From Pleodorina starrii (lineage: Eukaryota; Chlorophyta; Chlorophyceae; Chlamydomonadales; Volvocaceae), in the NCBI GenBank assembly GCA_030267565.1, contig BRXU01000007.1, positions 1,178,001 to 1,242,000 of the forward strand: a stretch of DNA of 64,000 nucleotides. The letters are read 5' to 3'. Position 1 is the stretch's first letter, and each line of letters opens with the position of its first letter. This document shows, piece after piece, positions 1 to 10,832 of this stretch. The notes below the pieces were generated by a model. It was not told the DNA's origin. It saw only the letters and a program-made list of their open reading frames with translations, and did no database searches. The translations under genes and the position numbers were made by a program.

Positions 1-1209
1 TCGGGTGTCCATGGGGGAAACCTGTGGGGGACCTGGCGGGATGCTCGGATCCACCCACCATCGGCACCCGGGCAAGCATGCATGGGCAGCCGCCAGGTGG
101 GGAGGATCGACTTCTAACCGTTCAATTATCAGCGCTGAGCCGCCCACGTTTCTCATATGTCTTTCGCCTTTTACTAAAGAGATCAGCGAGTGCGGCTCAC
201 GGAGGCGCATATCTACACTTTTTGCAAGGCTTTTGCCTTCCCCAAATTAAAGACAAAAAATCCGTTTTGATCATCACACCGACCGTTCGTTGAACGGTAC
301 CGTCACCCGCTGGCCTCATTGGTCTATTGTTGGGCGTATACCGGGGGCGGCAATACTGCTGTGGGGCCGTCACCGCCATCAGATGTGTCTGATGGCTGTG
401 ACCAGGGATCGACCCGCAAGATCGTACAGCATAGGTCTCAATACCAATGGTAAATGGCCTGTGGGTGCGGGGGGAGGGGGAGCCAACTGCCCAGGAGGAG
501 GGGGGATGGGGTGCGATGCCATCAATCCTGGGCTTCGCTGGTCGGTGGCCAGTTGACGCTAGCTGTCGGCAGGCGGGTTCCGTGGGCCGATATTTGGCTC
601 AAGAGATAAACGTGCAGTGGACGGCGACCCCCTGCTTCCGATGACACCGCAACAATTGACGATCCTCATTTCATCTACAAGGGCTTTACCTATCTATTTC
701 CCGGTTCATTAGCACACCGACCATATAGTTGAACAGTACCGTTACCCGCAGGCCCCATCGTCTGTTCAAGTGCTTGACCTATTACGTGTGTTTTAAGCTG
801 AATGAAGGTCGAGTTGGCGGCCCGCAATCCATCCGCCATCACCTGCTCGCCTGTCGGGGCCTAAGTTGCATCTGTGACGGCCGCCGTCGATCGGTCGTAG
901 TGGATCGCCCCGAGACGCCGGCGCCCTGCGACAAGCGCGGAAGATAGACCTCGTGCAACCCATCATAGTCACGAACCGCCATAAGCAGTGTCTTACATAA
1001 AGTCCATAGACGACTGCGCCTCCGGAGTGGATTTCCCAACTGATTGCGGTGCAGCAAGAATAACTGGCCTGGGCAAGCATCTAGCGGCCCAGCTAGCGCC
1101 CTATCTAGTGATACACACCGAACCGAGTTCAAGGGCTCACGAGCGACGGGTCGTGGCGGCGACTGCAACAATTGGCGTTGGGCGGGTTCTATTCGTGGGG
1201 CTGTGATAG
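1..1209. other. 5' flank of lectin-like gene copy 1, no convincing gene
   Basis: Short reading frames here are not conserved in phase between units. A block at about 284-325 recurs in altered form at about 714-755, enclosing unit-1-specific sequence. A TATA-like CATAAAG near 995-1001 is conserved in every unit about 210 bases before the gene's ATG; a promoter role is only inferred. Confidence 0.5.
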
Positions 1210-3531
1210 ATGGCACGCGCCAGTAGGAGCGCGGCACCCCGTGCTGCCACAGCCCTGCTGCTGGCGTCAACCGTAATGCTGCTGCTGCTGGCACCCGCCG
1301 GTGAGCAGCTCGATGTATCGGTTCGGTTGGTGTTACAGGCACGTAGTCAGGGATCGAGGCCAGCCCTCTAACCATTCTTTCCTTTCCCAGCCCGCTGCCA
1401 CATGGCGTTCAGTAAATAGTGATAAGGGTTGGTTCGGTAAAGGATTGTGACTGGCTGGAAGCCCTCATTGCGGACTGGCCTCGGGCCAGCAGGGGTGATG
1501 GCCATTCATTCCACACCCCTTCCTGCAACAAGCAAGCTCCCCACCCGACACTGGTAGCCAAATAAACCCGCAGAGGGGCTCATTGCAGCAGCCAGAATGC
1601 AAATCCTCAGCGCAGCCCGACACCCATACCCGGGCCCTCAAATCATCATCGCCCCCGTCCTTTGCCCCCGTGTACCCAGGCGCCAACCCGCCGCCGCCTT
1701 CACCCGCGCCGCCGTCGCCTTCCCCACCTTCCCCATCCCCGCCGTCGCCTTCCCCACCTTCCCCAACCCCGCCGACGCCTCCCCCGCCTTCCCCATCTCC
1801 GCCGTCGCCTTCCCCACCTTCCCCATCCCCGCCACCGCCCTTCCCACCTTCCCCACCCCCACCACAGCCACCTTCTCCTCCCCCGCCGTCGCCATCTCCT
1901 CCCTCACCGTTCCCACCATCGCCCGCACCACCATCGTCTCCCCTTCCACCGTCGCCGCCTACACCATCACCGCCCCCTCCCTCGCCGCAGCCGCCCAGCC
2001 CGCCGTCTCCAAAGCCGCCTCGGCCACCATCGCCAGCACCCTCACCGCGGCCACCGTCCCCACGGCCCCCATCGCCGCGGCCCCCATCACCCCGGCCTCC
2101 TTCCCCTGCTCCTCGACCGCCTCGGCCCCCGCCGCCCCGCCCGCCGTCGCGTCGCCCCCCGTCGCCTCGCCCGCCAACAGCCCGCCCGCCATCGCCCCGC
2201 CCGCCATCGCCCCGCCCGCCATCGCCCCGCCCGCCATCACCCCGCCCCCCGTCGCCTCGCCCGCCAACAGCCCGCCCACCATCGCCCCGCCCGCAGTCGC
2301 CTCGCCCCCCGTCGCCTCGCCCCCTGTCGCCGCGCCCGCCGTCGCCGCGGCCCCGGTCGCCCTCTCCTCGGCCGCCCCGCCCTCTTCCACCATCCCCTCG
2401 GCCGCCCAGGCGCTCGCCGCCGTCACCCGCTCCACCGTCGCGGCCCCCTCCAAGCCGCCCTCCCCCGCGGCAGCGAACGCCACCACCCCAGGTGAGAGAA
2501 TCGTGACCGGAAGCTTGGAGATAGAGGTTTTTCTAGCTCGTTATTATCGTCAGCGGTTTGCTGATGATGTTTCCGCTCTAACAGTCAACGCTTCGTATGT
2601 AGGCATTCCGGCTGCCACCCAGGGCATGGTGCCCTGCTGGTGAAACAGCAGAAAGGTTTCATTACGATAGCATTGTCACACACACACCCGTCCCTACCCG
2701 ATAAATGATTGCCCATATCAGGTGCGGAGGAGCCCCCCGCCACCGTCTCCAGTCCGGCGACCTCCTCCACCGCCGCTCAGTGAGTTTCATAGATAGCAGG
2801 TTGTCGGTATCTGCTGGGTTCTGCGGCGGCTGGTCGGTTGTAATATGCTCATTGCTTGATTCGGGCTGGCAGCAACCTGGCAGATAATACCGACATGTAT
2901 GCACCCTATCTAATACTCGGCCGGCTCCCTTGGAAACCGTAGTCTCCGCCGCCCTTTCCGCCCCGCCCGCAGTCAAGAAGATCATATCAGACAAGTACGT
3001 TTATATCTTCTCCAACCAGAAATACACCTACAGCCAGGCGGCCGGCTTCTGCCGCGGCCAGGGATATGCCCTGGTGCCGTACACTAGCAGGGCGCACGCA
3101 GGTACGCACAGTAGTGGCTGGTGGGGAAGTGATGGCTCGGTCTGTCTAGCCCCACCTCATGTAGTGGCTCAGCACGCAGAGCACAACAGCAGCAGGGCCA
3201 AGCAATACGAAGTATGCCATAGCCGTCCCCGTCCCTGCATGCGTTTGCCCGCGCTAGCTCGGCAAGGTACGGATGTACCTTCCTCTACCCTTCATCTACC
3301 CTCCCTACCCTTCCTCTACCCTTCCTCTACCTCCACACCACGCTCTCCCTCTGCTGTTTCCCCGCAGATGCCATTGACGCTCTGTGCGTTAACAGCGGCG
3401 TTGGTTGTTGGGTATTCGGCCGGACGCGTGGAGGCTTCTGCGCCTACGTCGACCCCGCCGGTAACGGCACTCCACTCGCGCGGTCCTGCACCGAGAGTCA
3501 ATACGCACTCTGCTACGACAGGGCCCCGTAA
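1210..3531 (+). CDS. Secreted Pro-rich C-type-lectin-like protein, copy 1
   Basis: Probably an extracellular hydroxyproline-rich glycoprotein with a small carbohydrate-binding-type domain. Exon 1 (1210-1300) encodes a signal peptide beginning [13 protein letters not shown] with a Leu-rich core, then a GTGAGC donor. The rod exon (1596 or 1611 to 2491) encodes Ser-Pro-rich SPPSPSPP and PRPPSPRPP repeats. It is followed by 2722-2779, then 2973-3101 (2943 is an alternative start) and 3368-3531. All junctions are in phase, giving about 440 residues. The last two exons form a short C-type-lectin-like fold with [17 protein letters not shown], then GCWVFG, FCAY and [11 protein letters not shown] 21-base exon at 1391-1411 would also fit the phase, so the 5' part is tentative. 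Two other frames through the rod are open but lack signal peptide and lectin continuity. It is not a pherophorin, because the C-terminal domain differs. Confidence 0.8.
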
Positions 3532-4340
3532 ACGAGCATGCATGACATGTACTACAGCGCAGCTTGCTTGCTAGCCTAATGCCAGAATCTAATCAGCAGC
3601 AATGATGTATCGAGCGACCAAGCGATGTACGACCAGCCGACTTCGGCTTGCGCGGTACAGTTGCTGAGGTGCGCTGATGCCTTCATCGATGGGAGGACAG
3701 TAGCAGCAGGGGCACGCAGGTGTCAGGGCCTAGTGACGGCATGGCACATGCCCTGCCACTGGCGTAGAACGTGTTCCGTTCAGGGCATCTATACATCGGG
3801 AGATGCTGGCGGTTAATGGTCTTCACGACTTGGTGTCATGACTTGTCAGTTGTCACGCCGTCACCGGCTCACGACACAGGCACGTGTGCTACTCAAGCGA
3901 TGTTCCCTCGTCGGAGGCGGCTATATTTCCTTGCTTGATACCGGTCCGGTGTTGTGCGCATTGGACAGCTGCGGGAGCGGAATTTAGGCCGTGATGCGAT
4001 GGACCGCTCGTGATACGAGAAGGATTGGTGGCCGTGAACCATTCGTGATACGAAACTAAGTGGCGGTTCGTCGCGATCAATCACAGCAGCAGGTGCCACA
4101 CGCACTGGCATGGACATGGAGTCCTGGTAGATGAGTTGTGCACGAGGTACCTATGAGCTAGTGACCGGTAATGTCCTCGATGCGGGGGGATTTGGGATTT
4201 TACCTTGGGCGGGCGGATCGGGGAGCTGTCGAAATCGACGAGACAAGACAATGCGGTGGTAACAGAGCCTTCGCGTAGCGTGCCTTCGCCTGATCACCAT
4301 GGCCCCTGTATCGATGGTCCAGATTGCAGCCGACCGAATG
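3532..4340. other. 3' flank of copy 1
   Basis: About 0.8 kb between the stop codon and the satellite, conserved in units 2-4. I see no convincing gene on either strand. It contains the sequence GGGATTTTACC at about 4192-4202, which in unit 4 is the LINE insertion site. Confidence 0.5.
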
Positions 4341-6353
4341 TCCATGGGCCCAGCCCCGATCCATGGGCCCCGCCCCGACCCATGGGCCCCGCCCCGACCC
4401 ATGAGCCCCGCCCCGACCCATGGGCTCAGCCTCGACCCATGGGCCCAGCCTCGACCCATGGGCCCAGCCTCGACCCATGGGCCCAGCCTCGACCCATGGG
4501 CCTAGCCTCGACCCATGGGCCCAGCCTCGACCCATGGGCCCAGCCTCGACCCATGGGCCCAGCCCCGATCCATGGGCCCCGCCCCGACCCAAGGGCCCCG
4601 CCCCGATCCAAGGGCCCCGCCCCGACCCAAGGGCCCCGCCCCGACCCAAGGGCCCAGCCCCGACCCATGGGCCCAGCCTCGACCCATGGGCCCAGCCTCG
4701 ACCCTTGGGCCCAGCCTCGACCGTTGGGCTCAGCCTCGACCCATGGGCCCAGCCTTGACCCATGGGCCCAGCCTCGACCCATGGGCCCAGCCTCAACCCA
4801 TGTGCTCAGCCTCGACCCATGGGCCCAGCCTCGACCCATGGGCCCAGCCCCGACCCATGGGCCCGGCCTCGACCCATGGGCCCAGCCTCGACCCATGGGC
4901 CCAGCCCCGACCCCTGGGCCCAGCCCCGACCCATGGGCCCAGCCCCGACCCATGGGCCCAGCCTCGACCCATGGGCCCAGACCCGTCCCTTGGGCCCAGC
5001 CTCGACCCATGGGCCCAGCCTCGACCCATGGGCCCAGCCCCGACCCATGGTCCCAGCCTCTCCCATGGGCCCAGCCTCGACCCATGGGCCCAGCCTCGAC
5101 CCATGGGCCCCGTACCGATTCATGGGCCCAGCCTCAACCCATGGGCCCAGCCCCGACCCATGGGCCCAGCCTCGACCCATGGGCCTAGCCTCGACCCATG
5201 GGCCCAACCTCGACCCATGGGCCCAGCCTCGACCCACGGGCCCAGCCTCGACCCATGGGCCCAGCCTCGACCCATGGGCCCAGCCTCGACCCATGGGCCC
5301 AGCCCCGACCCATAGGCCCAGCCTCGACCCATGGGCCCGGTCTCGACCCATGGGCCCAGCCTCGACCCATGGGCCCAGCCTCGACCCATGGGCCCAGCCT
5401 CGACCCATGGGCCCAGCCTCGACCCATGGGCCCAGCCTCGACCCATGGGCCCAGCCTCGACCCATGGGCCCAGCCTCGACCCATGGGCCCAGCCTCGACC
5501 CATGGGCCCAGCCTCGACCCATGGGCCCAGCCTCGACCCATGGGCCCAGCCTCGACCCATGGGCCCAGCCTTGTCCCATTGGCCCAGCCTCGGCCCATGG
5601 ACCCAGCCTCGACCCATGGGCCCAGCCTCAACCCATGGGCCCAGCCTCGACCCATGGGCCCAGCCTCGACCCATGGGCCCAGCCTCGACCCATGGGTTCA
5701 GCCTCGACCCATGGGCCCAGCCCCGAACCATGGGCCCAGCCCCGACCCATGGGCTCAGCCCCGACCCATGGGCCCAGCCTCGACCCATGGGCCCAGCCTC
5801 GACCCATGGGCCCAGCCTCGACCCATGGGCCCAGCCTCGACCCATGGGCCCAGCCTCGACCCATGGGCCCAGCCTCGACCCATGGGCCCAGCCTCGACCC
5901 ATGGGCCCAGCCTCGACCCATGGGCCCAGCCTTGACCCATGGGCCTAGCCTCGACCCATGGGCCCAGCCTTGACCCATGGGCCCAGCCTCGACCCATGGG
6001 CCCAGCCTCGACCCATGGGCCCAGCCTCGACCCATGGGCCCAGCCTCGACCCATGGGCCAAGCCTTGACCCATGGGCCCAGCCTCGACCCATGGGCCCAG
6101 CCTCGACCCATGGGCCCAGCCTCGACCCATGGGCCCAGCCTCGACCCATGGGCTCAGCATCAACCCATGGGCCTAGCCTCGACCCATGGGCCCAGCCCCG
6201 ACCCATGGGCCCAGCCCCGACCCATGGGCCCAGCCTCGACCCATGAGCCCAGCCTCGACCCATGGGCCCAGCCCCGATCCATGGGCCCAGCCCCGACCCA
6301 TGGGCCCGGTCTCGACCCATGGGCCCGGTCTCGACCCATGGGCCCAGTCTCGA
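4341..6353. repeat. 19-bp satellite array 1, about 106 monomers
   Basis: Tandem repeats of CCCATGGGCCCAGCCTCGA (19 bp). The length of 2013 bases is one short of 106 x 19, and a one-base deletion at about 5056 explains the shortfall. Monomer variants include CCAAGGGCCCCGCC-type copies at about 4585-4655. The array starts and ends in the same flanking sequence as the other arrays. All six frames stay open for long stretches because the monomer has no stop codon and 19 is not a multiple of 3; these frames should not be called genes. Confidence 0.97.
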
Positions 6354-7336
6354 CTAGCAGGGCGCGAACGTCCGTGTTGTTTACATTCGGAAGGCGCTTC
6401 TGATGGGCGCCAAGTGGCAGAAGCAGCAAGGGCGGGCGTCATGCAGCTAGCCGGCCGGCGTGCACATGGGCAGAGATGATTGAGTGAGGCGGGTATCGCA
6501 GGGTTCCTCCCATCCCTGGAGCAGCAGTGATTGCTCCGCGGCTGTTGGATGGCCCCAATGGCCCCATCGGGTGTCCATGGGGGAAACCTGTGGGGGACCT
6601 GGCGGGATGCTCGGATCCACCCACCATCGGCACCCGGGCAAGCATGCATGGGCAGCCGCCAGGTGGGGAGGATCGACTTCTAACCGTTCAATTATCAGCG
6701 CTGAGCCGTCCACGTTTCTCATATCTCTTTCGCCTTTTACTAAAGAGATCAGCGAGTGCGGCTTACGGAGGCGCATAACTACACTTTTTGCAAGGCCTTC
6801 CCCAAACAAATAAAAGACACAAAACCCGGTTCATTAGCACACCGACCATATAGTTGAACAGTACCGTTACCCGCAGGCCCCATCGTCTGTTCAAGTGCTT
6901 GACCTATTACGTGTGTTTTAAGCTGAATGAAGGTCGAGTTGGCGGTCCGCAATCCATCCGCCATCACCTGCTCGCCTGTCGGGGCCTAACGGTCGCATCT
7001 TTGACGGCCGCCGTCGATCGGTCGTAGTGGATCGCCCCGAGACGCCGGCGCCCTGCGACAAGCGCGGAAGATAGACCTCGTGCAACCCATCATAGTCCCG
7101 AACCGCCATAAGCAGTGTCTTACATAAAGTCCATAGACCACTGCGCCTCCGGAGTGGATTTCCCAACTGATTGCGGTGCAGCAAGAACAACTGGCCTGGG
7201 CAAGCATCTAGCGGCCCAGCTAGCGCCCTATCTAGTGATACACACCGAACCGAGTTCAAGGGCTCACGAGCGACGGGTCGTGGCGGCGACTGCAACAATT
7301 TGCGTTAGGCGGGTTCTATTCGTGGGGCTGTGATAG
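6354..7336. other. Junction of units 1 and 2 and 5' flank of copy 2
   Basis: Contains the array-to-unit transition and the gene's upstream region. An 8-bp inverted repeat, ATCTCTTT at 6723-6730 and AAAGAGAT at 6742-6749, could form a stem with an 11-base loop. It recurs in units 4 and 5, is mutated in unit 1 and is deleted in unit 3. No gene seen. Confidence 0.45.
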
Positions 7337-10021
7337 ATGGCACGCGCCAGTAGGAGCGCGGCACCCCGTGCTGCCACAGCCCTGCTGCTGGCGTCAACCG
7401 TAATGCTGCTGCTGCTGGCACCCGCCGGTGAGCAGCTCGATGTATCGGTTCGGTTGGTGTTACACGCACGTAGTCAGGGATCGAGGCCAGCCCTCTAACC
7501 ATTCTTTCCTTTCCCAGCCCGCTGCCACATGGGGTTCAGTAAATAGTGATAAGGGATGGTTCGGTAAAGGATTGTGACTGGCTGGAAGCCCTCATTGCGG
7601 ACTGGCCTCGGGCCAGCAGGGGTGATGGCCATTCATTCCACACCCCTTCCTGCAACAAGCAAGCTCCCCACCCGACACTGGTAGCCAAATAAACCCGCAG
7701 AGGGGCTCATTGCAGCAGCCAGAATGCAAATCCTCAGCGCAGCCCGACACCCATACCCGGGCCCTCAAATCATCATCGCCCCCGTCCTTTGCCCCCGTGT
7801 ACCCAGGCGCCAACCCGCCGCCGCCTTCACCCGCGCCGCCGTCGCCTTCCCCACCTTCCCCATCCCCGCCGTCGCCTTCCCCACCTTCCCCATCCCCGCC
7901 GTCGCCTTCCCCACCTTCCCCATCCCCGCCGTCGCCTCCCCCACCTTCCCCATCTCCGCCGTCGCCTTTCCCACCTTCCCCATCCCCGCCACCGCCCTCC
8001 CCACCTTCCCCATCCCCGCCGTCGCCGTCCCCACCTTCCCCACCTTCCCCATCTCCGCCGTCGCCTTCCCCACCTTCCCCATCCCCGCCGTCGCCTCCCC
8101 CGCCGTCCCCATCTCCGCCGTCGCCTTCCCCACCTTCCCCATCGCCGCCGTCGCCTTCCCCACCTTCCCCATCCCCGCCGTCGCCTTCCCCACCTTCCCC
8201 ATCCCCGCCGTCGCCTTCCCCACCTTCCCCACCTTCCCCATCCCCGCCGTCGCCTTCCCCACCTTCCCCATCTCCGCCGTCGCCTTCCCCACCTTCCCCA
8301 CCTTCCCCATCTCCGCCGTCGCCTTTCCCACCTTCCCCATCCCCGCCACCGCCCTCCCCACCTTCCCCACCCCCACCACAGCCACCTTCTCCTCCCCCGC
8401 CGTCGCCATCTCCTCCCTCACCGTTCCCACCATCGCCCGCACCACCATCGTCTCCCCTTCCACCGTCGCCGCCTACACCATCACCGCCCCCTCCCTCGCC
8501 GCAGCCGCCCAGACCGCCGTCTCCAAAGCCGCCTCGGCCGCCATCGCCAGCACCCTCACCGCGGCCACCGTCCCCACGGCCCCCATCGCCGCGGCCCCCA
8601 TCACCCCGGCCTCCTTCCCCTGCTCCTCGACCGCCTCGGCCCCCGTCGCCCCGCCCGCCGTCGCGTCGCCCCCCGTCGCCTCGCCCGCCAACAGCCCGCC
8701 CGCCATCGCCCCGCCCGCCATCGCCCCGCCCGCCATCGCCCCGCCCCCCGTCGCCTCGCCCGCCAACAGCCCGCCCACCATCGCCCCGCCCGCAGTCGCC
8801 TCGCCGCCCGTCGCCTCGCCCCCTGTCGCCTCGCCCGCCGTCGCCGCGGCCCCGGTCGCCCTCTCCTCGGCCGCCCCGCCCTCTTCTACCATCCCCTCGG
8901 CCGCCCAGGCGCTCGCCGCCGTCACCCGCTCCACCGTCGCGGCCCCCTCCAAGCCGCCCTCCCCCGCGGCAGCGAACGCCACCACCCCAGGTGAGAGAAT
9001 CGTGACCGGAAGCTTGGAGATAGAGGTTTTTCTAGCTCGTTATTATCGTCAGCGGTTTGCTGATGATGTTTCCGCTCTAACAGTCAACGCTTCGTATGTA
9101 GGCATTCCGGCTGCCACCCAGGGCATGGTGCCCTGCTGGTGAAACAGCAGAAAGGGTTCATTACGATAGCATTGTCACACACACATACCCGTCCCTACCC
9201 GATACAATAATGCCCATATCAGGTGCGGAGGAGCCCCCCGCCACCGTCTCCAGTCCGGCGACCTCCTCCACCGCCGCTCAGTGAGTTTCATAGATAGCAG
9301 GTTGTCGGTATCTGCTGGGTTCTGCGGCGGCTGGTCGGTTGTAATATGCTCATTGCTTGATTCGGGCTGGCAGCAACCTGGCAAATACCGACATGTATGC
9401 ACCCTATCTAATACTCGGCCGGCTCCCTTGGAAACCGTAGTCTCCGCCGCCCTTTCCGCCCCGCCCGCAGTCAAGAAGATCATATCAGACAAGTACGTTT
9501 ATATCTTCTCCAACCAGAAATACACCTACAGCCAGGCGGCCGGCTTCTGCCGCGGCCAGGGATATGCCCTGGTGCCGTACACTAGCAGGGCGCACGCAGG
9601 TACGCACAGTAGTGGCTGGTGGGGAAGTGATGGCTCGGTCTGTCTAGCCCCACCTCATGTAGTGGCTCAGCACGCAGAGCACAACAGCAGCAGGGCCAAT
9701 CACAACGAAGTATGCCATAGCAGTCCCCGTCCCTGCATGCGTTTGCCCGCGCTAGCTCGGCAAGGTACGGATGTACCTTCCTCTACCCTTCCTCTACCCT
9801 TCCTCTACCCTCCCTCTACCTCCACATCACGCTCTCCCCCTGTTTCATTCCCCGCAGATGCTATTGACGCTCTGTGCGTTAACAGCGGCGTTGGTTGTTG
9901 GGTATTCGGCCGGACGCTTGGAGGCTTCTGCGCCTACGTCGACCCCGCCGGTAACGGCACTCCATTCGCGCGGTCCTGCACCGAGAATCAATACGCACTC
10001 TGCTACGACAGGGCCCCGTAA
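7337..10021 (+). CDS. Secreted Pro-rich C-type-lectin-like protein, copy 2 (longest rod)
   Basis: Same architecture as copy 1. Exons are 7337-7427 (signal peptide), 7723 or 7738 to 8990 (rod), 9223-9280, 9471-9599 (9441 is an alternative start) and 9858-10021. Phases agree at every junction, giving about 564 residues. The rod exon is about 370 bases longer than in copy 1 because the SPPSPSPP tract has expanded between about 7850 and 8360. The lectin-like end reads [15 protein letters not shown], then [12 protein letters not shown] and [13 protein letters not shown] sequence with N replacing S. The last intron (9600-9857) is 258 bases, a multiple of three, and has no stop, so retaining it would keep the frame open. 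Product and location are inferred from signal peptide, rod and Cys pattern. Confidence 0.8.
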
Positions 10022-10832
10022 GCGAGCATGCATGACATGTACTACAGCGCAGCTTGCTTGCTAGCCTAATGCCAGAATCTTATCAGCAGCAATGATGTAA
10101 TGAGCGACCAAGCGATGTACGACCAGCCGACTTCGGCTTGCGCGGTACAGTTGCTGAGGTGTGCTGATGCCTTGATCGATGGGAGGACAGTAGCAGCAGG
10201 GGCACGCAGGTGTCAGGGCCTAGTGACGGCATGGCACATGCCCTGCCACTGGCGTAGAACGTGTTCCGTTCAGGGCATCTATACATCGGGAGATGCTGGC
10301 GGTTAATGGTGTTCACGACTTGGTGTCATGACTTGTCAGTTGTCACGCCGTCACCGGCTCACGACACAGGCACGTGTGCTACTCAAGCGATGTTCCCTCG
10401 TCGGAGGCGGCTATATTTCCTTGCTTGATACCGGTCCGGTGTTGTGCGCATTGGACAGCTGCGGGAGCGGAATTTAGGCCGTGATGCGATGGACCGCTCG
10501 TGATACGAGAAGGATTGGTGGCCGTGAACCATTCGTGATACGAAACTAAGTGGCGGTTCGTCGCGATCAATCACAGCAGCAGGTGCCGCACGCACTGGCA
10601 TGGACATGGAGTCCTGGAAGATGAGTCGTGTGCGAGGTACTGATGAGCTAGTGACCGGTAATGTCCTCGATGCGGGGGGATTTGGGATTTTACCTTGGGC
10701 GGGCGGATCGGGGAGCTGTCGAAATCGACGAGACAAGACAATGCGGTGGTAACAGAGCCTTCGTGTAGCGTGCCTTCGCCTGATCACCACGCCCCCTGTA
10801 TCGATGGTCCAGATTGCAGCCGACCGACATTG
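10022..10832. other. 3' flank of copy 2
   Basis: Conserved non-coding spacer between the gene and satellite array 2. No convincing gene on either strand. Confidence 0.45.
10096..10100 (+). terminator. TGTAA polyadenylation signal candidate
   Basis: TGTAA lies 75 bases after the stop of copy 2. At the same place copy 1 has TGTAT and copy 3 has TGTTA. TGTAA is the usual volvocine polyadenylation signal, so among the intact copies only copy 2 keeps it at this position. Confidence 0.4.

Larger units (their letters stand above)
1..6566 (+). repeat. Tandem unit 1 (left end cut by window)
   Basis: Position 1 corresponds to 6567, 23244, 36678 and 45038, where the same sequence (a GGTGTCCATGGGGGAAACC block) begins again. 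The unit holds a 5' flank, lectin-like gene copy 1, a 3' flank and satellite array 1. Compared with unit 2 it carries about 430 extra bases in the 5' flank (roughly 285-715). Outside the satellite the copies are nearly identical by eye. Confidence 0.9.

Noticed and set aside
1597..2643. Second and third open frames through the Pro-rich rod exons (AVAFPTFP and [10 protein letters not shown] types)
   Set aside because: Only the SPPSPSPP frame joins in phase to the signal peptide and to the lectin-like exons. The others are shadows of the repeat.
1210..3531. Pherophorin identity for the tandem genes
   Set aside because: The Pro-rich rod suggests it, but the C-terminal part has a C-type-lectin-like Cys and aromatic pattern and lacks the pherophorin KIE...VNG...LC...CCP signature.
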